Positions 1 to 7,856 of a DNA stretch of 55,830 nucleotides are shown one piece after another. Positions within the stretch are counted from its first letter, which is position 1, and the number at the start of each line of letters is the position of its first letter. This DNA comes from JBLHGU01 sp047615875 (GTDB taxonomy: Bacteria > Pseudomonadota > Gammaproteobacteria > Arenicellales > CAJQKF01), in assembly GCA_047615875.1 (NCBI GenBank), contig JBLHGU010000009.1:1-55830 (forward strand), read 5' to 3'. The notes below the pieces were generated by a model, which was given only the letters and a program-made list of their open reading frames with translations, had not been told where the DNA came from and made no database searches. Made by a program: the position numbers and the translations under genes.

Positions 1-52
1 ACGACAGGATCTTCGATGCTGGCAATGACTTTCATGGCGCCACCGCAGGTAC
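1..52 (-). pseudogene. Remnant of an IS91/ISCR-type transposase (C-terminal part, runs off the left edge)
   Basis: Read on the minus strand, these bases encode a Cys-Gly-Gly-Ala-Met motif followed by KVIASIEDPVV. This resembles the region after the zinc-binding CxxCGG motif near the C-terminus of IS91/ISCR-type transposases, where a 'CGG-M-x-I-A-x-I-E-D-P' pattern is common. The frame stays open to about position 140, but the preceding residues do not resemble transposase, so the N-terminal bulk is missing. The rest would lie left of the window. This is family recognition from about 17 residues; no inverted repeats or target site were found. Confidence 0.4.
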
Positions 53-751
53 TTACTTCCCGCAGGGAAGCCGTACCGACCTTTGCAAATAGGGGTGCGA
101 CGGTAGGAAGGGGAACCCCGACAGACGGTCTACCATAATCAAACAGTATTTAAATCAATAAGATAAACAATTTGAAAAACAGAGAATGTTTTGATTTAAG
201 GATCACTTGCACCGCCATTTTCAGTTCGCCGCAAAAGCGAGCGTAGAATGCTAGGATAACCACCCGCGAAAGGATTCGAGCCCTCGATAATCAAACAAAC
301 AGGGTTCGACCAGATTCACTAGGAGCGAATCGGAACGCGCAAAGCGCGCGCAGAGAGCTGAACAGGAGCCAAGCCTAGTCCCTCTCTACGAATAAGCTTG
401 TGTCAATCAGAAAAATTTCTGCTCTTAATTTAATCTTACAGTACAAATCGAGCTAGTATCCAGAGAGATTGGTGCAGTTCCTCTTTAAGAGCAAGCTTTG
501 TGTTGTATGAATAATTAATTGCATCCAGGGGTGGCGCAGAATAAGAGTAAAAGTATAATATACCGCCCAGCTTGAAAGCTTGGATTTCTGCTCAGGGAGC
601 GGCTAATGACTTGGTTGGGTTAATCACAGGCAGTGGTTTATTCCGATGAGACATTACCCGACAATTTTTATCCAGGAAAGTTATTAGATCATGCCGTTCC
701 AGAGGTAATAAAGCCGTATTTTCGGCAACACATCAGTAAGATTGAAGAATA
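53..751. other. Stretch without a supportable gene, upstream of ffs
   Basis: No reading frame here looks like a protein. A frame starting at 633 only reads through the 4.5S RNA. Bases 554-559 are a perfect TATAAT but no -35 lies at normal spacing. Just after it, 567-583 can form a hairpin (CCAGCTT with AAGCTTGG) enclosed by CCGC at 563-566 and GCGG at 599-602. No convincing tRNA was found, although two short TTCGA-type strings occur at 267-321. The area between the transposase remnant and ffs looks like eroded accessory DNA. Confidence 0.5.
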
Positions 752-866
752 TGGCGGTGAAGACCAGCCTCCCAGGTGGCGGCAGGTTGTGAACCCGGTC
801 AGATCCGGAAGGAAGCAGCCGCAGCAGCCCAGCCGAGTGCTCGGTAAAGGCTGGTTGGATCCGCCA
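752..866 (+). ncRNA. ffs: 4.5S RNA (signal recognition particle RNA, small bacterial type)
   Basis: The sequence contains the hallmark SRP domain IV core GGTCAGATCCGGAAGGAAGC around 798-818, which forms the asymmetric loop and GGAA tetraloop bound by the Ffh M domain. The ends pair as a long hairpin: TGGCGG at 752 with CCGCCA at 861-866, and ACCAGCC with GGCTGGT. Length (about 115 nt) matches the E. coli 4.5S RNA. It acts with Ffh in co-translational targeting of membrane proteins. Placement directly upstream of dnaX is as in Pseudomonas. The exact 5' and 3' ends are inferred from the terminal pairing; I could not assign a good promoter. Confidence 0.93.
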
Positions 867-915
867 CCTTTCATTGATATATTTATACTCCCGAATTGCA
901 GAACCGAATCTTCCT

Positions 916-2622
916 ATGACATATCAAGCTCTGGCTCGCAAATGGCGCCCCGGCCGATTTGCTGATGTAAAAGGTCAGGAGCATGTGGTAACCGCATTAT
1001 CGTATGCTCTAGATCAGGATCGTGTCCATCATGCTTTCCTTTTTACCGGGACCAGGGGTGTAGGTAAGACAACCTTAGCCCGCTTGCTAGCCAAGGCGCT
1101 AAATTGCGAGCAGGGAGTTAGTTCTACCCCATGTGGTGAGTGCAGCAGTTGTCAAAGTGTAGAACAGGGGCGTTTTGTTGACTTGCTTGAAGTTGACGCG
1201 GCGTCCCGAACCCGAGTTGACGATACCCGCGAACTTCTAGATAACGTTCAGTACGCTCCTACTATGGGGCGTTATAAGGTTTATCTAATAGACGAAGTTC
1301 ACATGCTATCAGGGCATAGCTTCAATGCGTTATTGAAAACCCTCGAAGAACCGCCGCCCCACGTGAAGTTTTTGCTAGCGACTACAGATCCTCAAAAGCT
1401 GCCACCAACCATTCTTTCAAGATGTCTGCAGTTCAATCTTCGTGCATTGCAGGTTAATGAGATTGCAGCTCAAATGGGATCCATTCTTGACGCAGAGAGT
1501 ATTGAATATGAGATGGATGCACTAAACCTGTTGGCGCGCTCTGCACGCGGCAGTATGCGGGATGGCCTAAGCCTGTTAGACCAGTCTATTGCATTTTCCG
1601 GATCCCGGGTCGAAGGCGATGCTGTTAGAAGCATGCTCGGGATGATTGATAGCGATTATATTGCAGGATTAATTGAAGCCATTGCTACTTCAGATGGGAC
1701 GGCATTATTTGCCGTTATAGAGGTCATGCGTGAAAGAAATATCGATTTTGCCAGCGCTTTAGACGAAGTGATTTTGTTATTGCATGAAATCGCGTTGATC
1801 CAGCAGGTGCCGCAGGTAATGCAAGAAAGAGGTGCCAACTGGTCCCAGTCTGAGCAGTTGGCAACCGATATTAGCGCTGAGATGGTCCAGCTTTATTATC
1901 AGATCGCTATGTTAGGAAAAAAAGATTTATCAATAGTTTCGGATGCTGCGCGCGGTTTTGAAATGGTGTTTTTACGTATGCTGGCTTTTGAACCAGCAAA
2001 GTCAGGCAAAGCAGGGTTTGGTTCAACGCCAAATATGTTAGCAAAAAAGACCATATCGCCAACTAGTGGACCAGCGACGAAAAGTGCTGTCAACCAGACA
2101 AAGGTCGATTCCGTGCAGGAGCCTCAGATCGAAGAGAAGTCTGCTGCGCCGGAGAATTTTGATCCAGTAGTTTCTCAACCCGAAGAAACTGTTCCAGTGC
2201 AGCAAGCCGGCGGTAAAATAACTGATTCATCTAGTTGGGGTCGTTTTGTGGAAAATTCCGGATTGATGGGGATAGCCAGAGAACTGTCTATGAACCTGGC
2301 ATTTGGTTCCATGCAAGATGGCGTGTTGATATTGCAACTTGATCAGAATATAGGGTATTTGAACAGTCCGACACGACTTAAGAACCTGCAAGGTGAACTG
2401 GAAACATTTTGCGGACAACCGATCAAGTTGTTAGTGGAGCCTTGTAAAGACATTAGCACTATTGTGACTCCGGCTCAACAACGAGAGAAGCGTCTTAAGG
2501 CGGAAAAATCCGAAGCACTGGAGGGCATGATCAATGACCCAGTGGTAAATAATTTTATAAGAGAATATGGCGCTGAAGTTGTGCCCGATTCAATAGAACC
2601 CGCAACCCAAAGAGGTGTTTAA
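916..2622 (+). CDS. dnaX: DNA polymerase III subunits tau/gamma (clamp loader ATPase)
   Basis: DnaX forms the core of the clamp loader, which loads the beta clamp and ties polymerase cores together. The 568-residue protein begins MTYQALARKWRP, the typical family start, so I use the ATG at 916 rather than the in-frame ATG at 874, which lies just behind the 4.5S RNA. Visible are Walker A GTRGVGKT (45-52), zinc cysteines at 64, 73, 76 and 79, the DEVH Walker B box (126-129) and the SRC motif (168-170). Residues after about 370 are a low-complexity linker, then tau-specific domains. It is shorter than E. coli tau (643). An A AAA AAG heptamer in the right frame at 2043-2049 could give a gamma form of about 383 residues. 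ybaB follows after 2 bases. Confidence 0.97.
   Translation: MTYQALARKWRPGRFADVKGQEHVVTALSYALDQDRVHHAFLFTGTRGVGKTTLARLLAKALNCEQGVSSTPCGECSSCQSVEQGRFVDLLEVDAASRTRVDDTRELLDNVQYAPTMGRYKVYLIDEVHMLSGHSFNALLKTLEEPPPHVKFLLATTDPQKLPPTILSRCLQFNLRALQVNEIAAQMGSILDAESIEYEMDALNLLARSARGSMRDGLSLLDQSIAFSGSRVEGDAVRSMLGMIDSDYIAGLIEAIATSDGTALFAVIEVMRERNIDFASALDEVILLLHEIALIQQVPQVMQERGANWSQSEQLATDISAEMVQLYYQIAMLGKKDLSIVSDAARGFEMVFLRMLAFEPAKSGKAGFGSTPNMLAKKTISPTSGPATKSAVNQTKVDSVQEPQIEEKSAAPENFDPVVSQPEETVPVQQAGGKITDSSSWGRFVENSGLMGIARELSMNLAFGSMQDGVLILQLDQNIGYLNSPTRLKNLQGELETFCGQPIKLLVEPCKDISTIVTPAQQREKRLKAEKSEALEGMINDPVVNNFIREYGAEVVPDSIEPATQRGV
2043..2049 (+). promoter_or_regulatory. Candidate programmed -1 frameshift heptamer in dnaX
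   Basis: Codons 376-378 read GCA AAA AAG, so bases 2043-2049 are A AAA AAG in the zero frame. This is the same heptamer and preceding codon as in the E. coli dnaX frameshift site. A -1 slip would add five residues (DHIAN) and stop at TAG 2064-2066, giving a gamma-like protein of about 383 residues that ends just after clamp-loader domain III. I see no strong downstream stem-loop and no close upstream Shine-Dalgarno-like stimulator, so efficiency may be lower than in E. coli. Confidence 0.6.
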
Positions 2623-2624
2623 GC

Positions 2625-2945
2625 ATGAAAGGCGGTTTAGGAAATATAATGAAGCAGGCGCAAGAGATGCAGGAAAAGTTGAAAAGCGCTCAGGAAGAAC
2701 TTGCCTCTATTGACGTGGAGGGGAATTCTGGTGCTGGTATGGTTACTGTTATCATGACCTGTCGGCATGATGTTAAGTCGGTTGTTATCGACCAGGCATT
2801 GATGGCGGATGATAAGGACGTGCTGGAAGATCTAGTGGCGGCCGCTATAAACGACGCCGTGCAACGGGTTGAAAAGACAGTTCAGGAAAAAATGGGCGGA
2901 TTGACTGGAGGACTTAATATACCCGGCATGAACCTACCTTTCTAG
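2625..2945 (+). CDS. ybaB: YbaB/EbfC family nucleoid-associated protein
   Basis: This small DNA-binding protein forms dimers that coat the nucleoid. The 106-residue sequence starts MKGGLGNIMKQAQEMQEKL and ends with a Gly/Met-rich tail containing GGLTGGLNIPGMNLPF, both typical of the family. The N-terminal third is a charged helix suited to the tweezer-shaped dimer. It starts 2 bases after the dnaX stop and precedes recR, the standard dnaX-ybaB-recR operon order, so co-expression with the clamp loader and recombination protein is expected. Length is normal for the family. Confidence 0.95.
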   Translation: MKGGLGNIMKQAQEMQEKLKSAQEELASIDVEGNSGAGMVTVIMTCRHDVKSVVIDQALMADDKDVLEDLVAAAINDAVQRVEKTVQEKMGGLTGGLNIPGMNLPF

Positions 2946-2991
2946 AAAATCTGTCATTGCGAATTTGGCCCACATTTTGGTTCTATAAATA

Positions 2992-3585
2992 ATGAAAAGC
3001 GCCGTTGAACTCTTAAGAGACGCCCTGAAGCGATTGCCTGGAGTCGGGCCAAAAACAGCCCAGAGAATGGCTTTTCATCTTTTGGAGCGAGATAGAGAGG
3101 GCGCTAAACAAATTCTGGATAGTTTGTCACAGGCATTGAATCTGGTCAGTCATTGCATTCGCTGTAATAATTTTAGCGAGACTGAACTATGCAATATTTG
3201 TTCCCACCCTGGGCGAGAGCAAAACTTGCTCTGTATTGTTGAGACACCCGCAGATCTTGAGTCAATTGAGCAGGCCGGGGCCTATCGTGGGCTCTATCTT
3301 GTTCTAATGGGGCATCTCGCCCCATTGGACGGAATGGGACCAGAAAATATTGCCATCTCGAAGCTATTAGAAGTTACCAGGAATTATCCGATTGGCGAGC
3401 TTGTTCTGGCGACTAACCTGACAGTTGAGGGGGAAGCTACGGCTGATTATATCGCGTCGTTGTTTCTGGATGGAGAGATGAAAATATCGAGACTGGCTCG
3501 TGGGGTTCCAGTCGGTGGTGAACTTGAATATATGGATGCCGGTACATTAAACCAGGCGTTTGCAGAACGACGATCAGTTTCCTGA
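2992..3585 (+). CDS. recR: Recombination mediator protein RecR
   Basis: RecR works with RecO and RecF to load RecA on SSB-coated gaps. The 197-residue protein shows the N-terminal helix-hairpin-helix (LKRLPGVGPKTAQRMAFHLL, about 12-31), a four-Cys zinc finger (CIRC...CNIC, about 55-70) and a Toprim domain beginning LLCIVETPADLESIEQAG, followed by the LVLMGHLAPLDGMGPE and TNLTVEGEATADYI segments. Length matches E. coli RecR (201). It lies 46 bases after ybaB; I see no terminator between them. No in-frame start exists upstream before ybaB that would give a better N-terminus. Confidence 0.96.
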   Translation: MKSAVELLRDALKRLPGVGPKTAQRMAFHLLERDREGAKQILDSLSQALNLVSHCIRCNNFSETELCNICSHPGREQNLLCIVETPADLESIEQAGAYRGLYLVLMGHLAPLDGMGPENIAISKLLEVTRNYPIGELVLATNLTVEGEATADYIASLFLDGEMKISRLARGVPVGGELEYMDAGTLNQAFAERRSVS

Positions 3586-3604
3586 TATTTATACCAGTAA
3601 TTTT

Positions 3605-4075
3605 CTAGCACAAAACGTCGAAGCCCCCGGTACCTACCAATCTGTCATGGAAAAGAATTTTAACAACCCATTTTCCTATAAAGTCACGCATACCATAGGA
3701 CGGATCAAAAGCTCTGGTTAATTTTGTTCCAGAAGGTGGGTGCAAACGCATCCATGCCCAAATTAATGTATCTGGTTGATCAGCAAAAATTTCGAATCGA
3801 GTAAGCTCGTGACGTTTTCGGGTTGGTCCGATCCACTGTATTTCGACTGGAACGACACCTGTTTGCAGCATTTTGGTGTCTATTAACACGTAAACTGTGT
3901 CTGCGCAGGTGAATTCTGTCTCACTGGTGCGTTCAGGTAGAGCGCCTAGTTTTTTAGAACTAAAACTGATTGATATCTCTTTAGCGTGGATGACTGACAT
4001 CGAAGCGCATAAGATTAGGCAGAAAAAAAGCCAAATTCGGATTTTCACAGACTGCGTATTACCTCTGGTGAGCAC
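3605..4075 (-). CDS. Hypothetical exported protein (156 aa)
   Basis: I do not recognise the family. The N-terminus has positive charges (about 3-13), then a hydrophobic stretch IWLFFCLILCASMSVIHA and an AxA-like signal peptidase I site near residues 29-31, so export to the periplasm is likely. The mature part is rich in beta-type segments and contains two cysteines, one near TCADTVYVLID and one as the final residue, which could pair. The C-terminal GKWVVKILFHDRLVGTGGFDVLC looks like an immunoglobulin-like strand pattern. It converges on recR, ending 20 bases from it, and stands alone. A start a few codons downstream is possible. Confidence 0.7.
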   Translation of the reverse strand: MLTRGNTQSVKIRIWLFFCLILCASMSVIHAKEISISFSSKKLGALPERTSETEFTCADTVYVLIDTKMLQTGVVPVEIQWIGPTRKRHELTRFEIFADQPDTLIWAWMRLHPPSGTKLTRAFDPSYGMRDFIGKWVVKILFHDRLVGTGGFDVLC

Positions 4076-4232
4076 TCGTTGACAGTTGTTATTCGAATTT
4101 ACGTGGAATGGTAGCGGTATATAGGCATTTTAACTGACCTAATTTGTTAAGTACTATTAATAAGTGTTTATTCATATTCAGAAAATTTCTCAGTTCAGGC
4201 CATAAAGACGTTTTAAAAATGTACTCAAAATG

Positions 4233-4260
4233 TTGTTAAAGTGAGCAATTTGCCTATAAT
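4233..4260 (+). promoter_or_regulatory. Sigma-70-type promoter for the lipoprotein gene at 4331
   Basis: TTGTTA at 4233-4238 and a perfect TATAAT at 4255-4260 are separated by 16 bases. Transcription would start near 4267, about 64 bases before the start codon. The region also lies between divergent genes. Confidence 0.6.
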
Positions 4261-4330
4261 ACGACAATTGCCGGACATATTTTGTCCATTTATTTAAAGT
4301 CAACAGTTAGAAACGCTTCCGGAGCTACCG

Positions 4331-5017
4331 ATGAGAGGATTGATTATTGCATTCTGCGCCACTTTTTTATTTAGCGCATGCAGTAGTAATGGGGGTGGAA
4401 CCTCCGGCGGTACAGGGTCGATTGGCGTAAATGCAGGCTCTACAGGTTTAATTATTACTGCTGTATTGACCTCGACAAATCTGAGTGCCGATACGCATCT
4501 CAACGTTTGTAGTGTGACCTTGCCAACTGGCTTCACTTTTGATTCGTTTGATGGCAGTGGTAATGTACTGGCATCCGAAGATGCAACCGGAATTGTTGCC
4601 ATAAATGGAAGTGCTGTTGTAGTGCTAGAAGATGGAATAACTACCGAAACTGGTACTATTGCCATAAGCATTACAGATACCGGTCCAGCGACAACGCCGA
4701 ACAAAGCAATAAACTTCACCCGCTATACGGTGTCTTATACCTCACCAACACCTGGGGCACCTGCTATCGGAAGCAGAACTCACGCTATTTCTCTTCCAGT
4801 AGTTTTAGCGGGGGCGACTGTAGTATCCACATCACAGTCTGTATTGCTGGTTGAACTGGATACTTCTAGACCAACTTTCGTTTCAAGTAATCCTGCCGGG
4901 ACTGTTTTCACTTATACAGTACGGGTAAGCATTACGGGAACAAGGTTGGATACGAGGGAAGTTTTTACAGTATCTGGACTGGTTTCAATGGAACTCGGTG
5001 ATTTTGATCGATGTTAG
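4331..5017 (+). CDS. Hypothetical lipoprotein (228 aa)
   Basis: The N-terminus MRGLIIAFCATFLFSAC is a lipoprotein signal with lipobox FSAC, so the mature protein should start at Cys17 and be lipid-anchored, probably in the outer membrane. A Ser/Gly/Thr-rich linker follows (SSNGGGTSGGTGS). The rest is Thr/Val/Ser-rich and likely all-beta, with two cysteines, one at the very end. The composition recalls a cohesin-like or immunoglobulin-like domain, but I do not recognise a family. GGAG about 9 bases before the ATG supports the start. A good promoter lies at 4233-4260. The gene is monocistronic and converges with the CNNM gene. Confidence 0.75.
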   Translation: MRGLIIAFCATFLFSACSSNGGGTSGGTGSIGVNAGSTGLIITAVLTSTNLSADTHLNVCSVTLPTGFTFDSFDGSGNVLASEDATGIVAINGSAVVVLEDGITTETGTIAISITDTGPATTPNKAINFTRYTVSYTSPTPGAPAIGSRTHAISLPVVLAGATVVSTSQSVLLVELDTSRPTFVSSNPAGTVFTYTVRVSITGTRLDTREVFTVSGLVSMELGDFDRC

Positions 5018-5055
5018 CGAAAATAGGCATTAGACAGCGTCTAGTGAGAGTTAGA

Positions 5056-6330
5056 TTAATCTGAGCTGATACATGGTTCGGATAATTTTCTAACTCGAAT
5101 TATGTCTGTAGACGCGCCGTGAGTTTTAACAGTTTCGAAGGTTAGATTAGAAATTTTTAATGTAGTGCCTGCGGTAGGAACATCTTCTAAAAGTTCCAAG
5201 ATAAGGCCATTGAGTGTTTTTGGACCATCAGTTGGCAACTGCCAACCCATTTTGCGATTCAAGTCGCGTATATTCACCTGTGAATCGATAAGATAACTAC
5301 CATCCTCCTCAATGTGAACGTCTTCATCTACGCCAGGGACATTGCGGGTAAATTCACCGACAATCTCCTCCAGAACCTCATCAAGAGTAACCAGTCCACG
5401 AATATCACCGAATTCGTCAACTACCAACGCGTTTTGCCTACGCTTTTCCTTTAACAATAGCAGCTGTTCAGTTAATCGAGTGCCCTGTGGAATAAATAAA
5501 GGCTCCTGAATAATTTCCAGAAAATCGTCTCGAGTCAGCTCTTCCTCCTGCCACTGGTGCAATACGTCTCGAATGTGCACCTCGCCAATAATATTATCCA
5601 GGGTGCCGCGATATATTGGCAAGCGGGTATGGTGGCTGGTTGCTAGTTCCTCAAGAATATCGTCCCAGTCATCATCCAGATTGATGGCTTCTATGTTGCT
5701 GCGTGCAACCATTACATCCTCTACTTTGATTTTTTCAAGCTCCAGGATCCTTAGCAACATCTCCGAATGGCTTTCCGGTATAAGCTGCTTAGATTGCCTA
5801 ACTAAAGTATGTAATTCCTCTGGTCGAAGCGCATCATCTCTATGAGTAAGTTTAAAGCCGAATAGTTTTGGTAAAAAACCGCCCATAGTGTTAACCAACA
5901 CTACCAGAGGGTGAGCAATTTTCTGGATGACCAACAATGGGTAAACAACGCGGAACGCGATGGCTTCTGGATGTAATGCTGCAACTGTTTTGGGAGGAAT
6001 CTCGGCGAACACCAGAATAATCAATGTAATAATGCCAGTTGCGATTGCAATGGCAAATTCTCCACCCAGTCTAAGCGCAATTACCGCTGCAACAGCGGCA
6101 GCCGCATTATTGACCAGATTATTACCTAGAAGTATGGTGCCCAATAGCCGATCAGTTTCTGACAGTAATTTCAAAGCAAGTTTTGCTGCACGATGCCCAG
6201 ATTCCGCTAGATGCATTAGACGATATCGGTTTAAGGACATCATTGCAGTCTCTGACGCTGAAAAGAATGCAGAAAGTACCAGCATTACTGCCAGAAAAAG
6301 AAATAATTCTGGAAGGCCTATGGCTTGCAT
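5056..6330 (-). CDS. CNNM/CorC-family membrane protein with CBS pair (DUF21-CBS-CorC_HlyC)
   Basis: Members are inner-membrane proteins linked to magnesium or cobalt homeostasis, often called hemolysin-like or YfjD/CorB. The 424-residue protein has an N-terminal DUF21 region with three to four membrane segments (about 1-190, including FFSASETAMMSLNRYR and the IPPK motif), then two CBS domains (about 200-330; VDEFGDIRGLVTLDEVLEEIVGE) and a C-terminal CorC_HlyC domain ending near ISNLTFETVKTHGAS. The order and length fit YfjD of E. coli. CBS domains bind adenine nucleotides and gate activity in the family. It lies 92 bases downstream of gatB on the same strand, and could be read from the gat promoter. 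The exact ion is unknown. Confidence 0.9.
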   Translation of the reverse strand: MQAIGLPELFLFLAVMLVLSAFFSASETAMMSLNRYRLMHLAESGHRAAKLALKLLSETDRLLGTILLGNNLVNNAAAAVAAVIALRLGGEFAIAIATGIITLIILVFAEIPPKTVAALHPEAIAFRVVYPLLVIQKIAHPLVVLVNTMGGFLPKLFGFKLTHRDDALRPEELHTLVRQSKQLIPESHSEMLLRILELEKIKVEDVMVARSNIEAINLDDDWDDILEELATSHHTRLPIYRGTLDNIIGEVHIRDVLHQWQEEELTRDDFLEIIQEPLFIPQGTRLTEQLLLLKEKRRQNALVVDEFGDIRGLVTLDEVLEEIVGEFTRNVPGVDEDVHIEEDGSYLIDSQVNIRDLNRKMGWQLPTDGPKTLNGLILELLEDVPTAGTTLKISNLTFETVKTHGASTDIIRVRKLSEPCISSD

Positions 6331-6422
6331 ATCATGCCCCGATCGTTTAGCAGAGATGGCGATCGCTTGAGTGGCAAGCGCCTGGGCTGAAAGCGTGTAG
6401 GTTCGGGTTCAGGGTCCATAGA

Positions 6423-7856
6423 TTAGGTTTCCAACTTCTTTTTGAGAGCCTGATTAACCTGCCCGGGGTTGGCCTTACCCTGGGTTTTTTTCATGATCTG
6501 GCCGACAAGAAAACCCATAATCTTGTGATTTCCATGTCGATACTGTTCAACTTGACCACTAAATTCGATCAGGGCTTCGTCGACAATGGCCTCTATTGCT
6601 CCACTATCACTGATTTGTCGTAGACCCTTCTTATCGATAATTGCATCGGCACTCTCGCTACTTTCCCACATTTCTTGAAACACTTCCTTGGCAATCTTGC
6701 CTGAGATCGTAGCATCTTCAATTCTATCCAGGAGTTGCCCCAAAGCCGCTGAACTAATAGGCACGTTCTCCAAAGATACGCCATCACGATTTATTTTTGA
6801 GGCGAAATCACCACCAATCCAGTTTGCGGCAATTTTCGGTGGGGCTTTAGTTGAGCTGCACACGCCTTCAAAGTAATCGGCCAGGTCTTTTTGTGCGGTT
6901 AATAAATCAGCGTCCAGATCATTAAGTTGATATTGCTCCATAAACCTGGCATGTTTTTGCCATGGTAACTCAGGCAGTGACTGGCGGACTTTCTCAATGA
7001 ATGCATCTTCCAGAACGAGTGGTGGCAAGTCAGGGTCGGGGAAGTATCGATAATCGTGGGCTTCTTCTTTACCACGCATTGAACGAGTCTCATCACGGTC
7101 GGGATCATACAGGCGAGTTTCCTGCACGACGCTGCCGCCATCTTCGATCAACTCAATTTGTCTCTCAACTTCAAACTGGATACCCCGTTCCACAAAACGA
7201 AACGAGTTGATGTTCTTCAACTCGGCTCGGGTGCCCAGTTTTTCTGCGCCAACCTGACGAACAGATACATTGGCGTCACACCTGAAAGAACCCTCTTGCA
7301 TATTACCGTCGCAAATCTCGAGGTATTTAACTAGGGTATGAAGTTTTTTGAGGTAGGCAACCGCCTCGGCGGGTGATCGCAAATCAGGGTCCGAGACGAT
7401 TTCCAATAACGGTGTACCGGCTCGATTTAAATCGATACCACTCATACCCTGAAAGTCCTCATGCAAAGATTTACCTGCATCTTCTTCCAGATGGGCACGG
7501 GTAATGCCGATAGTTTTTTCCTGGCCATCCACGTTGATAGTCATGGCGCCTTCGCCGACTATGGGTATCTCGAATTGACTGATCTGATAACCTTTGGGCA
7601 GATCTGGGTAAAAATAATTTTTACGCGCAAAAACCGAATGTTGATTAATTTTGGCTCCGATAGCTGCGCCAAATTTAACCGCCATGCGAGCCGCCTCGCG
7701 ATTCATTACCGGTAGTACCCCGGGCAAGGCAATATCAACAGCGCTGGCCTGGGTGTTGGGCGCTGCACCGAAGGCTGTAGAGCTACCGGAGAAAATTTTG
7801 CTCGAGGTTTTTAACTGAACATGCACTTCGAGTCCGATCACTGTTTCCCAGATCAT
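6423..7856 (-). CDS. gatB: Aspartyl/glutamyl-tRNA amidotransferase subunit B
   Basis: GatB activates mischarged Glu-tRNA(Gln) or Asp-tRNA(Asn) by phosphorylation before amidation inside the GatCAB complex. The 477-residue protein starts MIWETVIGLEVHVQL, the family signature, continues with PDLPKGYQISQFE, the LEEDAGKS box, GIDLNRAGTPLLEIVSDPD, and ends with a GatB/YqeY helical tail containing FLVGQIMKKTQGKANPGQVNQALKK. Cys residues typical of the zinc site are not obvious to me. It overlaps gatA by 4 bases (ATGA), and order gatC-gatA-gatB in transcription is standard. Presence suggests indirect routes for Gln-tRNA and/or Asn-tRNA. Confidence 0.97.
   Translation of the reverse strand: MIWETVIGLEVHVQLKTSSKIFSGSSTAFGAAPNTQASAVDIALPGVLPVMNREAARMAVKFGAAIGAKINQHSVFARKNYFYPDLPKGYQISQFEIPIVGEGAMTINVDGQEKTIGITRAHLEEDAGKSLHEDFQGMSGIDLNRAGTPLLEIVSDPDLRSPAEAVAYLKKLHTLVKYLEICDGNMQEGSFRCDANVSVRQVGAEKLGTRAELKNINSFRFVERGIQFEVERQIELIEDGGSVVQETRLYDPDRDETRSMRGKEEAHDYRYFPDPDLPPLVLEDAFIEKVRQSLPELPWQKHARFMEQYQLNDLDADLLTAQKDLADYFEGVCSSTKAPPKIAANWIGGDFASKINRDGVSLENVPISSAALGQLLDRIEDATISGKIAKEVFQEMWESSESADAIIDKKGLRQISDSGAIEAIVDEALIEFSGQVEQYRHGNHKIMGFLVGQIMKKTQGKANPGQVNQALKKKLET

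Noticed and set aside
230..330. TTCGA-containing strings that suggested a tRNA
   Set aside because: No acceptor stem, anticodon arm or D arm could be built around them on either strand.
633..965. A 110-codon frame over the ffs region
   Set aside because: It reads straight through the 4.5S RNA and into dnaX in another frame and has no protein-like character.
1917..1961. A second slippery heptamer, A AAA AAA, in the dnaX zero frame
   Set aside because: A -1 slip here would end at TGA 1959-1961 after about 348 residues, cutting into clamp-loader domain III, so a useful gamma form is unlikely. The site at 2043-2049 fits better.
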